Notes: generated by a model from the sequence alone, not told the origin. A stretch of 64,000 bases of DNA from Arthrobacter terrae (GCF_015708085.1 NZ_JADNYM010000001.1:186001-250000); one strand, 5' to 3'. Positions 53,041-62,226 are shown, numbered from the stretch's first letter. Translations and numbers: made by a program.

Positions 53041-54486
53041 ATGACAACTCCAAGTGGGCAGGTCTCATCGTCGGCAGGGCAACTGATCATTGCCCGGCTC
53101 GAGCGCCTCCAGGTGTGGTCGCTGTCCTGGGTTTTCATAGGCATCATAGGCTTGGGCTTCCTGTTCACGTTCTACGACATTTTCGACATTAATGTCTCCT
53201 TCATCCAGACCTGTGTGGCGCTCAAGCCCGGTTGCACGCCCGTCAACGCACTGGATGCGCTGCCGCTGCCGGTGCTGCTGAATCTGGCGGGCTATGTGGT
53301 CGGCACCCTGGTGCTCAGCCCGGTGGCGGACAAAATCGGCCGCCGCAACATGCTCCTGATCACCATGCTGATCACCGGGCTCGGTTCGCTGTACAACGCG
53401 TTCTCCACGGACTACGTCAACTTCAACGTGGCCCGGATCATCACCGGAATCGGCATCGGCGCCGACCTCGCCATCGTCAACACGTACATCAGCGAGGTTG
53501 CCCCGCGGCGGGCCAGGGCAAAATTCACCACAATCATCTTCATCATGTCCGCACTTGGCGCCCTGGCCGGCATCTGGCTGGGCCTGATCCTGACCACACC
53601 AGCCACCCCATGGCCCAACGGTCTGCCGTTCGCCGTGGCATCGCCAGGTTTCGAGACCGGCTGGCGCTGGATGTACGGGGTAGGCGCGCTGCTGGCGGCC
53701 GTTGCCATCGTCCTGCGGTTCGAACTGCCCGAGTCACCACGCTGGCTGATCGGACAGGGCAGGGACAGGGAAGCAGACATCGTGGTGTCAGCTATGGAGG
53801 CGCGCGCGCTACGGCACGGCCCGCTCGCCGAACCCGTCCTTGAGACCGCCGCCCCGCAGATCCTCCCGCCGTCGAAGGTGCCGTACCGCGACCTGTTTTC
53901 CAGTCCGCTGTACCGCCGGCGCATCCTGCTGCTGTTCATCATGTGGTTCATCGGCTACATCACCGTCTATTCCTACGCCTCCGGATTCACCAGCGTGCTG
54001 ACCTCCTTGCACTACTCACCGCCCGAGGCCGGGGTGATCGCCGCCGTGGGCACGTTCGGCTTCGTTGCTGAAGCAGTGATCATGTCGTTCATTGTGGAAA
54101 AGCTGGAACGCCGCTACTGGCTGCCCATCGCCGCCGTCGTCACACTGGCCGGAGCGTTCCTGGTGGCGCTTGCCGGCACCAACATCGGACTCGCCTTCAC
54201 CGGCGCCATCTTGATCTTCGCCGGTTTCAACTTGTGGGTCTCACCCACCTACGCGCTGACCGCCGAAAGTTTCCCGACGCGGGCGCGCACCACGGGGTTC
54301 GCCCTGGTGGACGGCGTCGGGCACCTCGGCGGCGGCATCGGGGTCCTGGTCATCGCTCCGATTCTGCCGAAAATGTCCATCCTGGGCGCGCTATTACTGA
54401 TTTCCTCGTTCCTGATCGTCGCGGCCATCCTGGTCCAGTTCACAGCACACACGCGCAACCGGCCACTGGATGAAATTTCGCCATAG
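53041..54486 (+). CDS. MFS transporter, sugar-porter-like
   Basis: 481-residue carrier with about twelve helices. Motif A is SPVADKIGRRNMLLI, helix 4-5 region is ARIITGIGIGADLAIVNTYI followed by EVAPRRARAKF, the sugar-porter mark PESPRWLIGQGRDREAD precedes the central loop, and late come TAESFPTRARTTGFALVDGV. An unusual loop with two Cys (TCVALKPGCTP) follows helix 1. I prefer the ATG at 53041, which has GGGAG about ten bases and AGGA about four bases upstream; the ATG at 53032 would add three residues. It is divergent from the ROK kinase. Confidence 0.88.
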   Translation: MTTPSGQVSSSAGQLIIARLERLQVWSLSWVFIGIIGLGFLFTFYDIFDINVSFIQTCVALKPGCTPVNALDALPLPVLLNLAGYVVGTLVLSPVADKIGRRNMLLITMLITGLGSLYNAFSTDYVNFNVARIITGIGIGADLAIVNTYISEVAPRRARAKFTTIIFIMSALGALAGIWLGLILTTPATPWPNGLPFAVASPGFETGWRWMYGVGALLAAVAIVLRFELPESPRWLIGQGRDREADIVVSAMEARALRHGPLAEPVLETAAPQILPPSKVPYRDLFSSPLYRRRILLLFIMWFIGYITVYSYASGFTSVLTSLHYSPPEAGVIAAVGTFGFVAEAVIMSFIVEKLERRYWLPIAAVVTLAGAFLVALAGTNIGLAFTGAILIFAGFNLWVSPTYALTAESFPTRARTTGFALVDGVGHLGGGIGVLVIAPILPKMSILGALLLISSFLIVAAILVQFTAHTRNRPLDEISP

Positions 54487-54493
54487 CTTCCAA

Positions 54494-54520
54494 CCGCACC
54501 ACGTTCAAGACACGGTGCGG
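54494..54520. terminator. Bidirectional terminator-like hairpin
   Basis: CCGCACC at 54494-54500 pairs with GGTGCGG at 54514-54520 across a 13-base loop. It lies between the convergent sugar-porter and cupin genes, eight bases after the porter stop. No T-run, but placement supports termination. Confidence 0.5.
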
Positions 54521-54552
54521 ATTGCCGGTACGCGAAGATTCATAGCCATACT

Positions 54553-54933
54553 TCACGCAGAAGGGAGCTGCCGTTCAATGGGGACACTTCTCGGCGATTC
54601 TACTGAGCCGGTATGCGCCGTGGTGACCGTCTCGATCAGCACGATACCAACCTCCTCCTCAGCCACGGGATTGTGCTGCACCCCTTTCGGCACGATAAAA
54701 AATTGCCCAGGATCCAGCAATACCTCGCGATCTCCCTCCAGCTGGATCCTCAGGTGTCCGTAGACGACGAGGAACATTTCGTCCTCGTTGTCGTGCGCAT
54801 GCCAGACAAGCTCACCGAGGAGCTTGGCGACCTTCACGTATTGGTCGTTGACCCGCCCGACTACACGAGGAGTCCAATGGTCTTTGACGAGCTCTAACGC
54901 CTCGGCGATACTCACCGGGTCCATAATCTGCAT
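54553..54933 (-). CDS. Single-domain cupin protein
   Basis: 126-residue cupin. The first metal motif is GELVWHAHDNEDEMFLVVYG (HxH then Glu) and the second is FFIVPKGVQHNPVAEEEVG with the final His, so all four usual metal ligands are present. The function could be sugar isomerisation, dioxygenation or binding. Start at 54933 (MQIMDPVSI), with a possible in-frame ATG nine bases later. It is divergent from the hydrolase/DsbA operon and convergent with the sugar porter. Confidence 0.85.
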   Translation of the reverse strand: MQIMDPVSIAEALELVKDHWTPRVVGRVNDQYVKVAKLLGELVWHAHDNEDEMFLVVYGHLRIQLEGDREVLLDPGQFFIVPKGVQHNPVAEEEVGIVLIETVTTAHTGSVESPRSVPIERQLPSA

Positions 54934-54994
54934 TGCCCAAGCTTAAACGCTATCCGCGGCCGGCGCGGTCATCCCATTTCTGTTCACAAAGGAC

Positions 54995-55029
54995 CCTAAA
55001 CCTCCGGGCTATCCGCCCGGAGGTTTGGG
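54995..55029. promoter_or_regulatory. Strong hairpin in the leader of the hydrolase/DsbA operon
   Basis: AAACCTCCGGGC at 54998-55009 pairs perfectly with GCCCGGAGGTTT at 55015-55026 around a five-base loop, and the stem extends to about 15 pairs with one G-T pair. It lies in the 200 bases between the divergent cupin and hydrolase starts, about 105 bases before the hydrolase ATG. It has terminator geometry without a T-run, so attenuation or a leader RNA end are possibilities. Confidence 0.5.
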
Positions 55030-55133
55030 CGGGAGATATCCTTGGACAGGTTGCGGCAGGCCCGAGGATGGCCAAGCACGGCGGTAAATGCCCTTCTTCG
55101 GCGCAGCTGCGCAATGACCCGGAAAGGAACGCC

Positions 55134-55967
55134 ATGATTGACCAGGACGGGCCGGTACGCCGGGAACAGCTGGCAGTAAATGGAACCGACCTGTCCTATC
55201 TGGTCTCCGGGGACGAGGGAGCTCCGCCGCTGCTGCTGCTGCACGGAACGTTTTGGAGCCGGGTCTGGCAGCCGGTGCTGCCGGCGCTGGGCAAAGTCCG
55301 GCGGTGTATCGCCCTTGACCTGCCCGGCTTCGGCCGCAGCAGCGGTGAGCTCGACGTCGGCCGGGCCACCATCCCCGCACTCGCCGCGACAGTCCTTGAC
55401 GCTGCCGACGAGTTAGGAATCACGGATTTCGACCTGGCTGCACACGATATAGGGGGCGGGATCGCCCAGCACATCGCTGCGACCAGCGGCCGGGTGAAGA
55501 GCCTTGTCCTGATGAATTCGGTGATGTTTGATTCCTGGCCCGTGCCCGCCGTCTTGAGATTCCGGGATCCGGACGTTCGTGCGGCCACCAGCGGCACAGA
55601 CCTGCTCAGCGCGCGCGAAATCTCAACCCGCGGCGCCGTCGCCCGGCAGCTGCGCCAGGAAGAAGTTGACGACTATCTCTCGCCGTGGCGTGAGCCGGCG
55701 CGGCAGCGGTCATGGATGGCAATGGCCGCCGCCGCCGATCCGCGCTACACCATGGACGTGGTCCCAGCCCTGCAACGGGCCGCGATCCCCACACGCCTGG
55801 TGTGGGGCCGGGACGACGATTTCCAGAAGGTCTCCTTCGCACGCCGGTACGTCAAGGAAATCCCCAACGCCGAGCTGACGGAAGTTCCCGGCAAACACAT
55901 CCCGACCGAGGACTCGCCCAAGCAGGTAACCGAAGCGATCCGCAACCATTTGGAGGCCCACCAATGA
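55134..55967 (+). CDS. Alpha/beta hydrolase with Asp nucleophile (dehalogenase/epoxide-hydrolase-like)
   Basis: 277-residue hydrolase. LLLHGTFWSRVWQPVLPALG is the oxyanion region; the nucleophile elbow reads LAAHDIGGGIAQ, with Asp where most esterases have Ser, as in haloalkane dehalogenases and epoxide hydrolases. RLVWGRDDDFQKVS and PGKHIPTEDSP supply the acid and His. ATG at 55134 has AAAGGA six bases upstream; the longer open frame from 54933 runs through the leader. Its stop overlaps the next ATG (ATGA), coupling it to a mycothiol-type DsbA protein. Confidence 0.85.
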   Translation: MIDQDGPVRREQLAVNGTDLSYLVSGDEGAPPLLLLHGTFWSRVWQPVLPALGKVRRCIALDLPGFGRSSGELDVGRATIPALAATVLDAADELGITDFDLAAHDIGGGIAQHIAATSGRVKSLVLMNSVMFDSWPVPAVLRFRDPDVRAATSGTDLLSAREISTRGAVARQLRQEEVDDYLSPWREPARQRSWMAMAAAADPRYTMDVVPALQRAAIPTRLVWGRDDDFQKVSFARRYVKEIPNAELTEVPGKHIPTEDSPKQVTEAIRNHLEAHQ

Positions 55968-56695
55968 AAGACCCCGACATCCGGTTCTACTTCGATCCGG
56001 TGTGCCCATTTGCCTGGATGACCAGCAAATGGGTGCGCATGGTCGCCCGGCAGCGTGATTATCAGGTGGAATGGCGGTTCATTTCGCTCCGGCTGATCAA
56101 CGCCGACGTGGACTACGACGCCCGCTTTCCGGAAGGGTACGATGCCGGACACACCGCAGGCCTTCGGCTCCTTCGCGTGGCGGCTGCCGTCCGTGCCGAC
56201 CACGGCCCGGACGCTGTCGGCGCCTTCTACGAACAGCTGGGAGCACGGGTTTTCGATTCCGCCCCCGACCCGGGTCTTGACACACCCGAGCTTGACCACC
56301 GCGGCACCCCGGACTTCGTCGGGCCTGCTCTGACCGACGCAAACCTGGACCCCTCGTACGCCTCAGCGCTGGAGGACTCATCGTGGGACGCCGTAATCCG
56401 GGCGGAGGGAGAGGAAGCTCTGGCACTCACCGGCAGGGACGTCGGCACACCTATCCTCCACTTCGAGCCGCCCGCGGGGATCGCGTTTTTTGGACCCGTG
56501 ATCAGCAGACTTCCCCGCGAAGAGGATGCTGCGGCCTTGTGGGACCACGTAGTGGGCCTGGCGCGCTTCCCGGGGTTCGCTGAGATGAAGCGCAGCCTGC
56601 GGGAACAGCCCCAACTGCGCAGCTTCGGCGTCCGGGAAGACGAGGCCGGGCTGCAGGAGGACTGGCACGGCGGAAGCCGCCGCACCCACAAGTAG
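55964..56695 (+). CDS. DsbA family protein, mycothiol-dependent nitroreductase Rv2466c-like
   Basis: 243-residue thioredoxin-fold oxidoreductase. It starts IRFYFDPVCPFAWMTSKWVR, where the CPxxW-type motif keeps only the first Cys, as in Rv2466c, which uses mycothiol to reduce nitro compounds. RRVAAAV-like helices and GTPILHFEPPAGIAFFGPVI with a cis-Pro before the last strands match. The ATG overlaps the hydrolase stop. The pairing suggests joint handling of electrophilic or halogenated compounds; this is inference. Confidence 0.85.
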   Translation: MKDPDIRFYFDPVCPFAWMTSKWVRMVARQRDYQVEWRFISLRLINADVDYDARFPEGYDAGHTAGLRLLRVAAAVRADHGPDAVGAFYEQLGARVFDSAPDPGLDTPELDHRGTPDFVGPALTDANLDPSYASALEDSSWDAVIRAEGEEALALTGRDVGTPILHFEPPAGIAFFGPVISRLPREEDAAALWDHVVGLARFPGFAEMKRSLREQPQLRSFGVREDEAGLQEDWHGGSRRTHK

Positions 56696-56735
56696 CGGCG
56701 CCGCCTGCCTGAAGTGCCAGGGAGAGAAGGGAACT

Positions 56736-56942
56736 ATGACTACTGGATCCGATAGCGGGCTTGGGAGCAGATGGTCGGCCTCGGCGACGCAGACGTGGTC
56801 ATGGTCATGGTCAGGGGAATCGACATTCAGCCGTCGCGGGCCACACTTACCAGGTCTACGGCTATCGGGCCGACCACCGACGGTTGTGACGGGTGCTGGG
56901 GCATCGATGAGATCTCCTGGCTGGCCGGCGTGCATTGTCTGA
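56736..56942 (+). CDS. Possible small protein, uncertain
   Basis: A 68-codon frame with a very good ribosome site (AGAAGGGA six bases before the ATG) lies between the DsbA-like and membrane-protein genes. The translation (MTTGSDSGLG, then a Trp/Ser-rich run SWSWSGES) matches nothing I know, and its stop overlaps the start of the next gene. It may be a leader peptide, a real small protein or chance. Confidence 0.3.
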   Translation: MTTGSDSGLGSRWSASATQTWSWSWSGESTFSRRGPHLPGLRLSGRPPTVVTGAGASMRSPGWPACIV

Positions 56943-58098
56943 GCCGGTGACGCCTCGGAGCAAGTGGGCCTCGGTCCGCAGCGTTACCGCGGCCGCGGTG
57001 ACTCCGCTGGCGTCGATTCTCGGGTCGGGGCTTCTGATTATTGTGCCTATTCTCGAGCGGGCACTTGGCGTTTTAGCACTCTTCGGTGCGATTGGGATCT
57101 GTGCGTTTGCATGGCTCGTGGGCACCGTTATACGACACAACGTCACCGTAGTAGGACAGCAGAAGACGGACGGCACTCTCAACACGACGACGCGGCGACT
57201 GGGTCGGCTTGGAGATGCGCTGATCATCGTCGCTTACGTTATTTCCGTCGCCCTCTACCTGCGGATCATGGCGCAGTACATGGTGGGCTTCTTCATCCCC
57301 GCTGATTCGTCCATCCTGGAACCGGTCATCGCCTGCATATCAGTTGCGTTAATCATCGCAATCGGCATCTTCCGGGGATTTAAGGGACTTGACCGGCTCG
57401 ACCGGATCTCCTTGGCCGCGGTTCTCCTGCTCACCACAGTCCTGGGAGCTGTCCTCCTCATACACGACGGCGTCCTGCTCGGCTCCTCTGGTCTCCGGCT
57501 ACCACCTCTACCACCGGTGGGGCCGCTGGAAGCCCTATTGATTTTGGGTGGCCTGGTGATCACCGTTCAGGGGTTCGAAACTGTGCGTTACCTCGGCAAC
57601 CATTATGATGCCGTCACCCGGGTACGTGCCTCACGCGCAGCGCAACTGGTGTCCTCATCGATTTATATCGGTTTCGTCGCCGTCGCCACTCCCGTCATGG
57701 GGCTGGGAACCGCTGCGGGCCCCGACACCACCCTGCTGACCATCACCGATCGCATCGCCCCATGGCTGGCACTGCCTCTGGTCCTCTCCGCAGTTCTAAG
57801 CCAATTCAGCGCGGCAATAGCCGACACCGAAGCAGCACGAGGCAACCTAACTGGTTTAAGCAGTTGGTTTACGGGCGCCAGGCCTTACCTGATCAGCGGT
57901 GCGGCCGCGATCGCTATCGCCGCCATGATTCCCACCTTTACCCTGGTCACGATCGCCTCCCGCGCCTTCGCGGCATACTACGCCGTTGAGGCCACGATCG
58001 CGTTCCGGACTTCCTCGGGGTTCTTCCGCAGGTGCAGCTTCGCCCTGCTCGCGCTCATCCTCCTTGCAATCACACTCTTCGCAAAACCCGCCAGCTAG
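56935..58098 (+). CDS. APC-like integral membrane protein
   Basis: 387-residue protein with about ten hydrophobic segments. The N-terminal VTPLASILGSGLLIIVPILE resembles the broken helix 1 of APC-superfamily carriers (GSGLL), and later segments include YVISVALYLRIMAQYMVGFF and LGGLVITVQGFETVRYLGNH, which resembles helix 6 (GFE). A specific substrate cannot be assigned. The start is uncertain: TTG at 56935 or GTG at 56947. It is co-directional with the DsbA-like gene but about 240 bases away. Confidence 0.6.
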   Translation: MSEPVTPRSKWASVRSVTAAAVTPLASILGSGLLIIVPILERALGVLALFGAIGICAFAWLVGTVIRHNVTVVGQQKTDGTLNTTTRRLGRLGDALIIVAYVISVALYLRIMAQYMVGFFIPADSSILEPVIACISVALIIAIGIFRGFKGLDRLDRISLAAVLLLTTVLGAVLLIHDGVLLGSSGLRLPPLPPVGPLEALLILGGLVITVQGFETVRYLGNHYDAVTRVRASRAAQLVSSSIYIGFVAVATPVMGLGTAAGPDTTLLTITDRIAPWLALPLVLSAVLSQFSAAIADTEAARGNLTGLSSWFTGARPYLISGAAAIAIAAMIPTFTLVTIASRAFAAYYAVEATIAFRTSSGFFRRCSFALLALILLAITLFAKPAS

Positions 58099-58201
58099 GA
58101 ATGCAACCCCTTTGCAGGAAGTGCTGTCCCGTGCGGCATTGGGCGATACGGACAGATCGCACTGAGGTTTAGGACGGAGGACATTCATTTGGTGCAAAGG
58201 G

Positions 58202-58744
58202 CTAGTCATGCAGGAGAACTTGGTAGAGATTGTGGTCCTGCCATTTCCCGGCAATCTGCAAATACCGCGGTGCCATCCCGATCTGCCGGAAGCCCGCCTT
58301 CGTTAGCACCCGCTGCGAGCCGACATTGTGCAAGAGCGTACTCGCTTCTATGCGGTGCAGTCCGATCTCGTCACGTACCGTTTCGACGATCACCTGGGCT
58401 GCAGCGGATGCCAGTCCTCGGCCCGAGTACTTGCTGTCCACCCAGTAACCCAGGCCTGCGCTCTGGAATGGACCGCGCACGATTCCAGCCACGTTGAATC
58501 GGCCGACGAGGGTATCGCCGGCGAACAAGCCAAAGGGATATCCCTCCCCGGCATCAGTGGCAACGAGGCGGTTGGCAATGTCCGCAGCCTGCCACGCCTG
58601 GGTGTAGTACTCATCGGAACGCACCGGTTCCCAACGGGAAAGATACGCACGGTTGCGCACATACGCAGCGGTAAGCTCCGACGCATCGCTGCTTCGCAGT
58701 AAACGCATGCTGACATCTTCACTAAGCTGGCGCGATTCAAACAT
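58202..58744 (-). CDS. GNAT acetyltransferase, RimJ/RimL-like
   Basis: 180-residue N-acetyltransferase. Pattern: MRLLRSSDASELTAAYVRNR with YLSRWEP at the N-terminus, VGRFNVAGIVRGPFQSAGLG in the central sheet, the acetyl-CoA loop YSGRGLASAAAQVIV, and LHRIEASTLLHNVGSQRVLT followed by GFRQIGMAPRYLQIAGKWQD. RimJ/RimL relatives acetylate ribosomal proteins or other amines. Start at 58744, or the internal ATG MRLLRSSD. Convergent with the APC-like gene. Confidence 0.9.
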   Translation of the reverse strand: MFESRQLSEDVSMRLLRSSDASELTAAYVRNRAYLSRWEPVRSDEYYTQAWQAADIANRLVATDAGEGYPFGLFAGDTLVGRFNVAGIVRGPFQSAGLGYWVDSKYSGRGLASAAAQVIVETVRDEIGLHRIEASTLLHNVGSQRVLTKAGFRQIGMAPRYLQIAGKWQDHNLYQVLLHD

Positions 58745-59232
58745 CAGCCAACATTACCCGCGTTCATCGTTCCCTTTGTCTATCGAAAGTTGATGCAGCG
58801 GTATCCAGTGCTGTAATACGACAGCCATAGCGCCGATCCTGCGTGACCTTGCTAGTGTTCCATGATGACCCTATGGGTCTCCGGAGGGAAGCTACGACTG
58901 GCAAATACGGCTTCAGGGTACGACCGGTCCGAGTTGGTGTCATCCGAGGAGGTGGTACCGCTGGTTTGGGCTAAGTGGTGACGCTCCTTCATAGCATGAT
59001 GAGGACGCCAAGAGTAGAATTCGCGCATGTATACCCGGGCCTCGGAATATGCACGTACTGACGCAACCAACCCCGCCCAACACAGAGCGGGCCGGCTCTG
59101 TTTAGTCCCAGAGGAACACCGAACCCTGCGGGCAAAAACAGTCAGCCGACCGCACTCAAGGCGCGCCTCTTCGGCTTACTTGTCGCCGCCGTCGCACTGT
59201 CCATCAAGCTTGACCCCTGCAGGGAGAAAATT
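58745..59232. other. Intergenic region with no recognised gene
   Basis: About 490 bases between the divergent GNAT and AMIN-lipoprotein genes. Short frames on both strands have no family features. It probably holds both promoters; no symmetric operator stood out. Confidence 0.35.
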
Positions 59233-59937
59233 ATGTCGCGTCCGCGAAACCGAACTGCCGTCGCTGCTTTTGTAGTGGCTGTCGCCTTGACCGGCTGCAC
59301 GGCCACACCGGCCCCCACGACCACCCCGCCGCCGTCCGCCACGCCGAGCGCCCCGCCCGGGGCCGGCCCGGCGCCTTCCACTGCTGCGCCGTCCGTTCCT
59401 CCCGTAGCCACCCCGGCGCCTGCCACTACGCCGAACGCCCCGGCAACCACCGGCGCGGCGCCTACTCCCACACCTGGCCCCGAGGCCTGGTCGACCGCCG
59501 ATGCCAGCCTGCCGGCAACCGGTCCTGCTAACACAGGCTCATACCTGACGAACATCAGAGTTGCCGGCCATCCCGAAGGCAACTTCGACCGAATTGCCCT
59601 CGACTTCGACGGTCATGGCCCGGAACTGCGGGCCCATTATGTCCCGGAGGTTTTCCACGATGCCTCCGGTCACAAGGTTGAACTCGACGGCGGAGCTTAC
59701 GTGCAACTGGCGTTTGGGGCCGCCGCTCATAATGAAGCAGGTGACCCGACGCTCCTGGCAGCACCATATCGAGCGGACTCTACGGGGCTGCCGGGGCTAC
59801 GGTCCTACGCCATGAACGGTGACTTCGAAGGCGTGTTGTCCATCGCTTTGGGGCAAGCCACCCAAGCCGGCTTCAAGGTTGGACAAGTAAACTCCGGTGG
59901 CACCACTACCATCTACGTGGACGTCCGCCGGCCGTAA
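59233..59937 (+). CDS. Lipoprotein with Pro/Thr-rich stalk and AMIN-like domain
   Basis: 234-residue exported lipoprotein. The signal peptide ends in a lipobox (VALTGCTATP). Residues about 25-85 are a low-complexity Pro/Thr/Ala spacer across the wall. The C-terminal domain (about 95-234; GSYLTNIRVAGHPEGNFDRI, RAHYVPEVFHDASG, GGTTTIYVDVRRP) matches the AMIN-like domain of actinobacterial lipoproteins, thought to bind wall components. Start at 59233 after a GGAG about ten bases upstream. Confidence 0.85.
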   Translation: MSRPRNRTAVAAFVVAVALTGCTATPAPTTTPPPSATPSAPPGAGPAPSTAAPSVPPVATPAPATTPNAPATTGAAPTPTPGPEAWSTADASLPATGPANTGSYLTNIRVAGHPEGNFDRIALDFDGHGPELRAHYVPEVFHDASGHKVELDGGAYVQLAFGAAAHNEAGDPTLLAAPYRADSTGLPGLRSYAMNGDFEGVLSIALGQATQAGFKVGQVNSGGTTTIYVDVRRP

Positions 59938-60399
59938 CAAAGCCGCCGGCCCGCTGCGCCGTTCATCGCGTTGCTCCCATCCGGGGCGATTTGTCGGCCC
60001 CATCCTGTCCTGCACCCGGGGTCCTGGAGCCAGAGGTGCCCGGCGCTGCGGAGGATTCGGCACCAGCGCACCTATCCCCTCGCGGTGGGGCACCTTCCGT
60101 CCGGCGGCGAAGGACTCCGCCTTCTCGGAGCGGCCGGCGACGTTGGTGGCGGATCCACGGACGTTTCGTCGTCGTCGTCCGCGATGATGCGGCCCTTGTC
60201 CACAGTGACGCCGCAGGTTTTCAGACCCTTCCCGCGCACTTCAACCTCCGACCTGCCAAAGCCGAACGCAGTTTAACCGGTGCTGCTTCAGGAGCATTCG
60301 GCCGCACCCTGCAGCACCCTTGTCCCGCCCCGACCCGGCAACTACACTGATCACCACGAAGCGGGCGTCCGATGGAGTCAGTTACGGAAAGGCGCAGTC
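59938..60399. other. Intergenic region with no recognised gene
   Basis: About 460 bases. Several overlapping short frames exist on both strands but none shows family features. The last 20 bases hold the GGAAAGG ribosome site of the following gene. Confidence 0.35.
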
Positions 60400-61494
60400 A
60401 TGTCCTCGAAAACAACCCAACGTGTAGAACGTGTAGAACCTATGAAAGATGTAGCGGTTCCTGGTGTTAATTCGGAAACGGGCGAGAATGCGGTGCCGCT
60501 TACGGAGATAGGCATCGGCCAGCCGCTGAGTCTGAAGATCCGGAGCATCTTTCCGGGCAGTTCGAGATGGCACGAAAGGGAGCGGATCGGCGGGACGCTT
60601 GTCACCTCCGCGGTAAAGAACCCAATACTAAACGGGGCGGCCCCGATGGCGCTCCACTACTACTTCAAGGACGCGTCTGCGGGCGAAGCGCTCATCCCTT
60701 CCCCGACAGGCGGAGGCTCCAGCGTGGTCTACTACTCACCCGGAATGATCCACAGCTCTGTTGACGTCGAGGTCCGCATGGCGTTCGACCGGTTCGACCC
60801 CGCAAAGCTGCAAGTCTGGACAGACGCCGTCGGAAAAGCAGCCGACCTGCCCATCTTTGCCGCCATCGGTGCCGGGGGCGCCGCAGGTATGGTGTACGCC
60901 GCCAGCAACGTTGTGAAGTTCGCGGTCAGGGCCTTCGATGGATGGTTCGACAATGAACGTGACTGGATTTCGACCTGGACGCTGCCGATTGATGAGGCGG
61001 GGCTAATTCCGGCCAAGGCGGCCTATGTGCTCTTCTACGGAGACCGGGAAGCCCAGACAGTACAGGGGCCGGGGGGTTCCATCTTCGCGAGTGAATTCGA
61101 TTACCGGGGAGATCAGTTCATCGTAGATCAACACACCGGAACGCTGCGGTACAAGGCTGAACCAAAACGGCAGGTTCTCGAGGGAGACCCCTACATTCTC
61201 GCGATCGTGAACGGCGCCGAGCAGCCTGCGCTGAAGAAATGGGCGCCGTCGGCGGTCAGCACAATCCTTTACGAGCGCTTCTTCGGAATGGAAAGCGACG
61301 GCGGGGCCGGGGACCTCCTTGAGGTCGTCAAGGCCTTCAACGATATGGCGATGGCCAAGCAGATCTCCGAACTGGACGCAGCGCTGAAAAAGCTTCCGGC
61401 AGCGGAGCGAAAGGACTCAGATCTGCAGAAGAAACGCAACGGGGCCCTAAAGAACATTCAAGACGATGAGATCGCCGGGATACTGAAGAAGTAA
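60400..61494 (+). CDS. Protein of unknown function, 364 residues
   Basis: I do not recognise this family. The start at 60400 has GGAAAGG about eight bases upstream; the open frame begins at 60280 but the extra residues lack coding character. No signal peptide or clear membrane span is seen, although AAIGAGGAAGMVYAASNVVK (about 160-180) is hydrophobic enough for one amphipathic or hairpin helix. Residues about 55-330 look like a mixed alpha/beta fold with many aromatics (MALHYYFKDAS, VVYYSPGMIHSSVDVEVRMA, WFDNERDWISTWTLPIDEAG). The C-terminal 65 residues are Lys/Glu/Ala-rich and helical, a likely coiled coil. It stands alone. Confidence 0.75.
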   Translation: MSSKTTQRVERVEPMKDVAVPGVNSETGENAVPLTEIGIGQPLSLKIRSIFPGSSRWHERERIGGTLVTSAVKNPILNGAAPMALHYYFKDASAGEALIPSPTGGGSSVVYYSPGMIHSSVDVEVRMAFDRFDPAKLQVWTDAVGKAADLPIFAAIGAGGAAGMVYAASNVVKFAVRAFDGWFDNERDWISTWTLPIDEAGLIPAKAAYVLFYGDREAQTVQGPGGSIFASEFDYRGDQFIVDQHTGTLRYKAEPKRQVLEGDPYILAIVNGAEQPALKKWAPSAVSTILYERFFGMESDGGAGDLLEVVKAFNDMAMAKQISELDAALKKLPAAERKDSDLQKKRNGALKNIQDDEIAGILKK

Positions 61495-61500
61495 GAACCG

Positions 61501-61797
61501 TTAGGCACGGAGTTTCAGCGCCGCTTCGCGGTCTTTCCGATATGTCCGCGGACCGCCAAGACGCAGGCGGGCCATCGGACCCAGTGGGCGCTGCCAACGC
61601 ACCGGGACCCCGACAACTCTTCGACGTAGCGTCGCCGGACTTGGCAAAACCATGGCCGTCCTGGCCGCACTCGGAATTTCCCCGACAAGCATTGCCGCCC
61701 GGTCCCCAACACCACCCGAGCTCGCCGCCACGAACGTCCCCATCCGTGAACGCAGCCTCACCACAGCAGGAGCGGCGTAGAACCTGCCGGTGAGCAA
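61501..61797 (-). pseudogene. Possible coding remnant, unassigned
   Basis: A 98-codon minus-strand frame ending at a TAA at 61501 has reasonable composition (RMGTFVAASSGGVGDRAAML, RRRVVGVPVRWQRPLGPMAR) but no family I can name and no ribosome site. It is convergent with the unknown protein and could be the tail of a decayed gene. Confidence 0.25.
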
Positions 61798-61913
61798 ACG
61801 AGACTGTATCCGGGCTGCATGCGACTTGGCTTATTCAACGGCCTAACCGTTATCGCTTGCCTTGCCGAAGTCCGGGATGACCAGTGAGATGAGCCGCAGT
61901 CACCGCGTCGCGA

Positions 61914-62111
61914 TGACTCGCTCCAACCGAAGTAGAGACATTCCTCCAGCAGGTACTGGAAGCTGATGACACGCCTTGCTGCTTTAGACCATGCAGACTT
62001 AATCCAGATCCCGGATGAACGAGCACGTTTCCGGCGGAGCCAGTCACGGAGCTCTTCCCGGGTTTCGAGGGCGACCATCGGTACGGCGACGTGTATGGTT
62101 GCAGGCGCCAA
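61914..62111 (-). pseudogene. N-terminal remnant of a YdeI/OmpD-associated family protein
   Basis: The translation VALETREELRDWLRRKRARS, then GIWIKSAWSKAARRVISFQY and LLEECLYFGWSES follows the start of YdeI-type proteins (usual form: F.AWL...H....G.W....K...V.Y.E.VEEALCFGWID). The match stops just after that segment, where about 130 further residues are expected; the open frame continues with unrelated residues to 61758. A 3'-truncated remnant is the best reading. Confidence 0.5.
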
Positions 62112-62226
62112 TTCCTGGTCCGAGGAATCCTTGTATGGAGCGGCCTGCTCCTCCTGTCACCAACCCCAAACATGGGCGCTATCAGCGGACCTTCGAGCGG
62201 TGCTGCCACCTGAAAGTCGATTTTGA

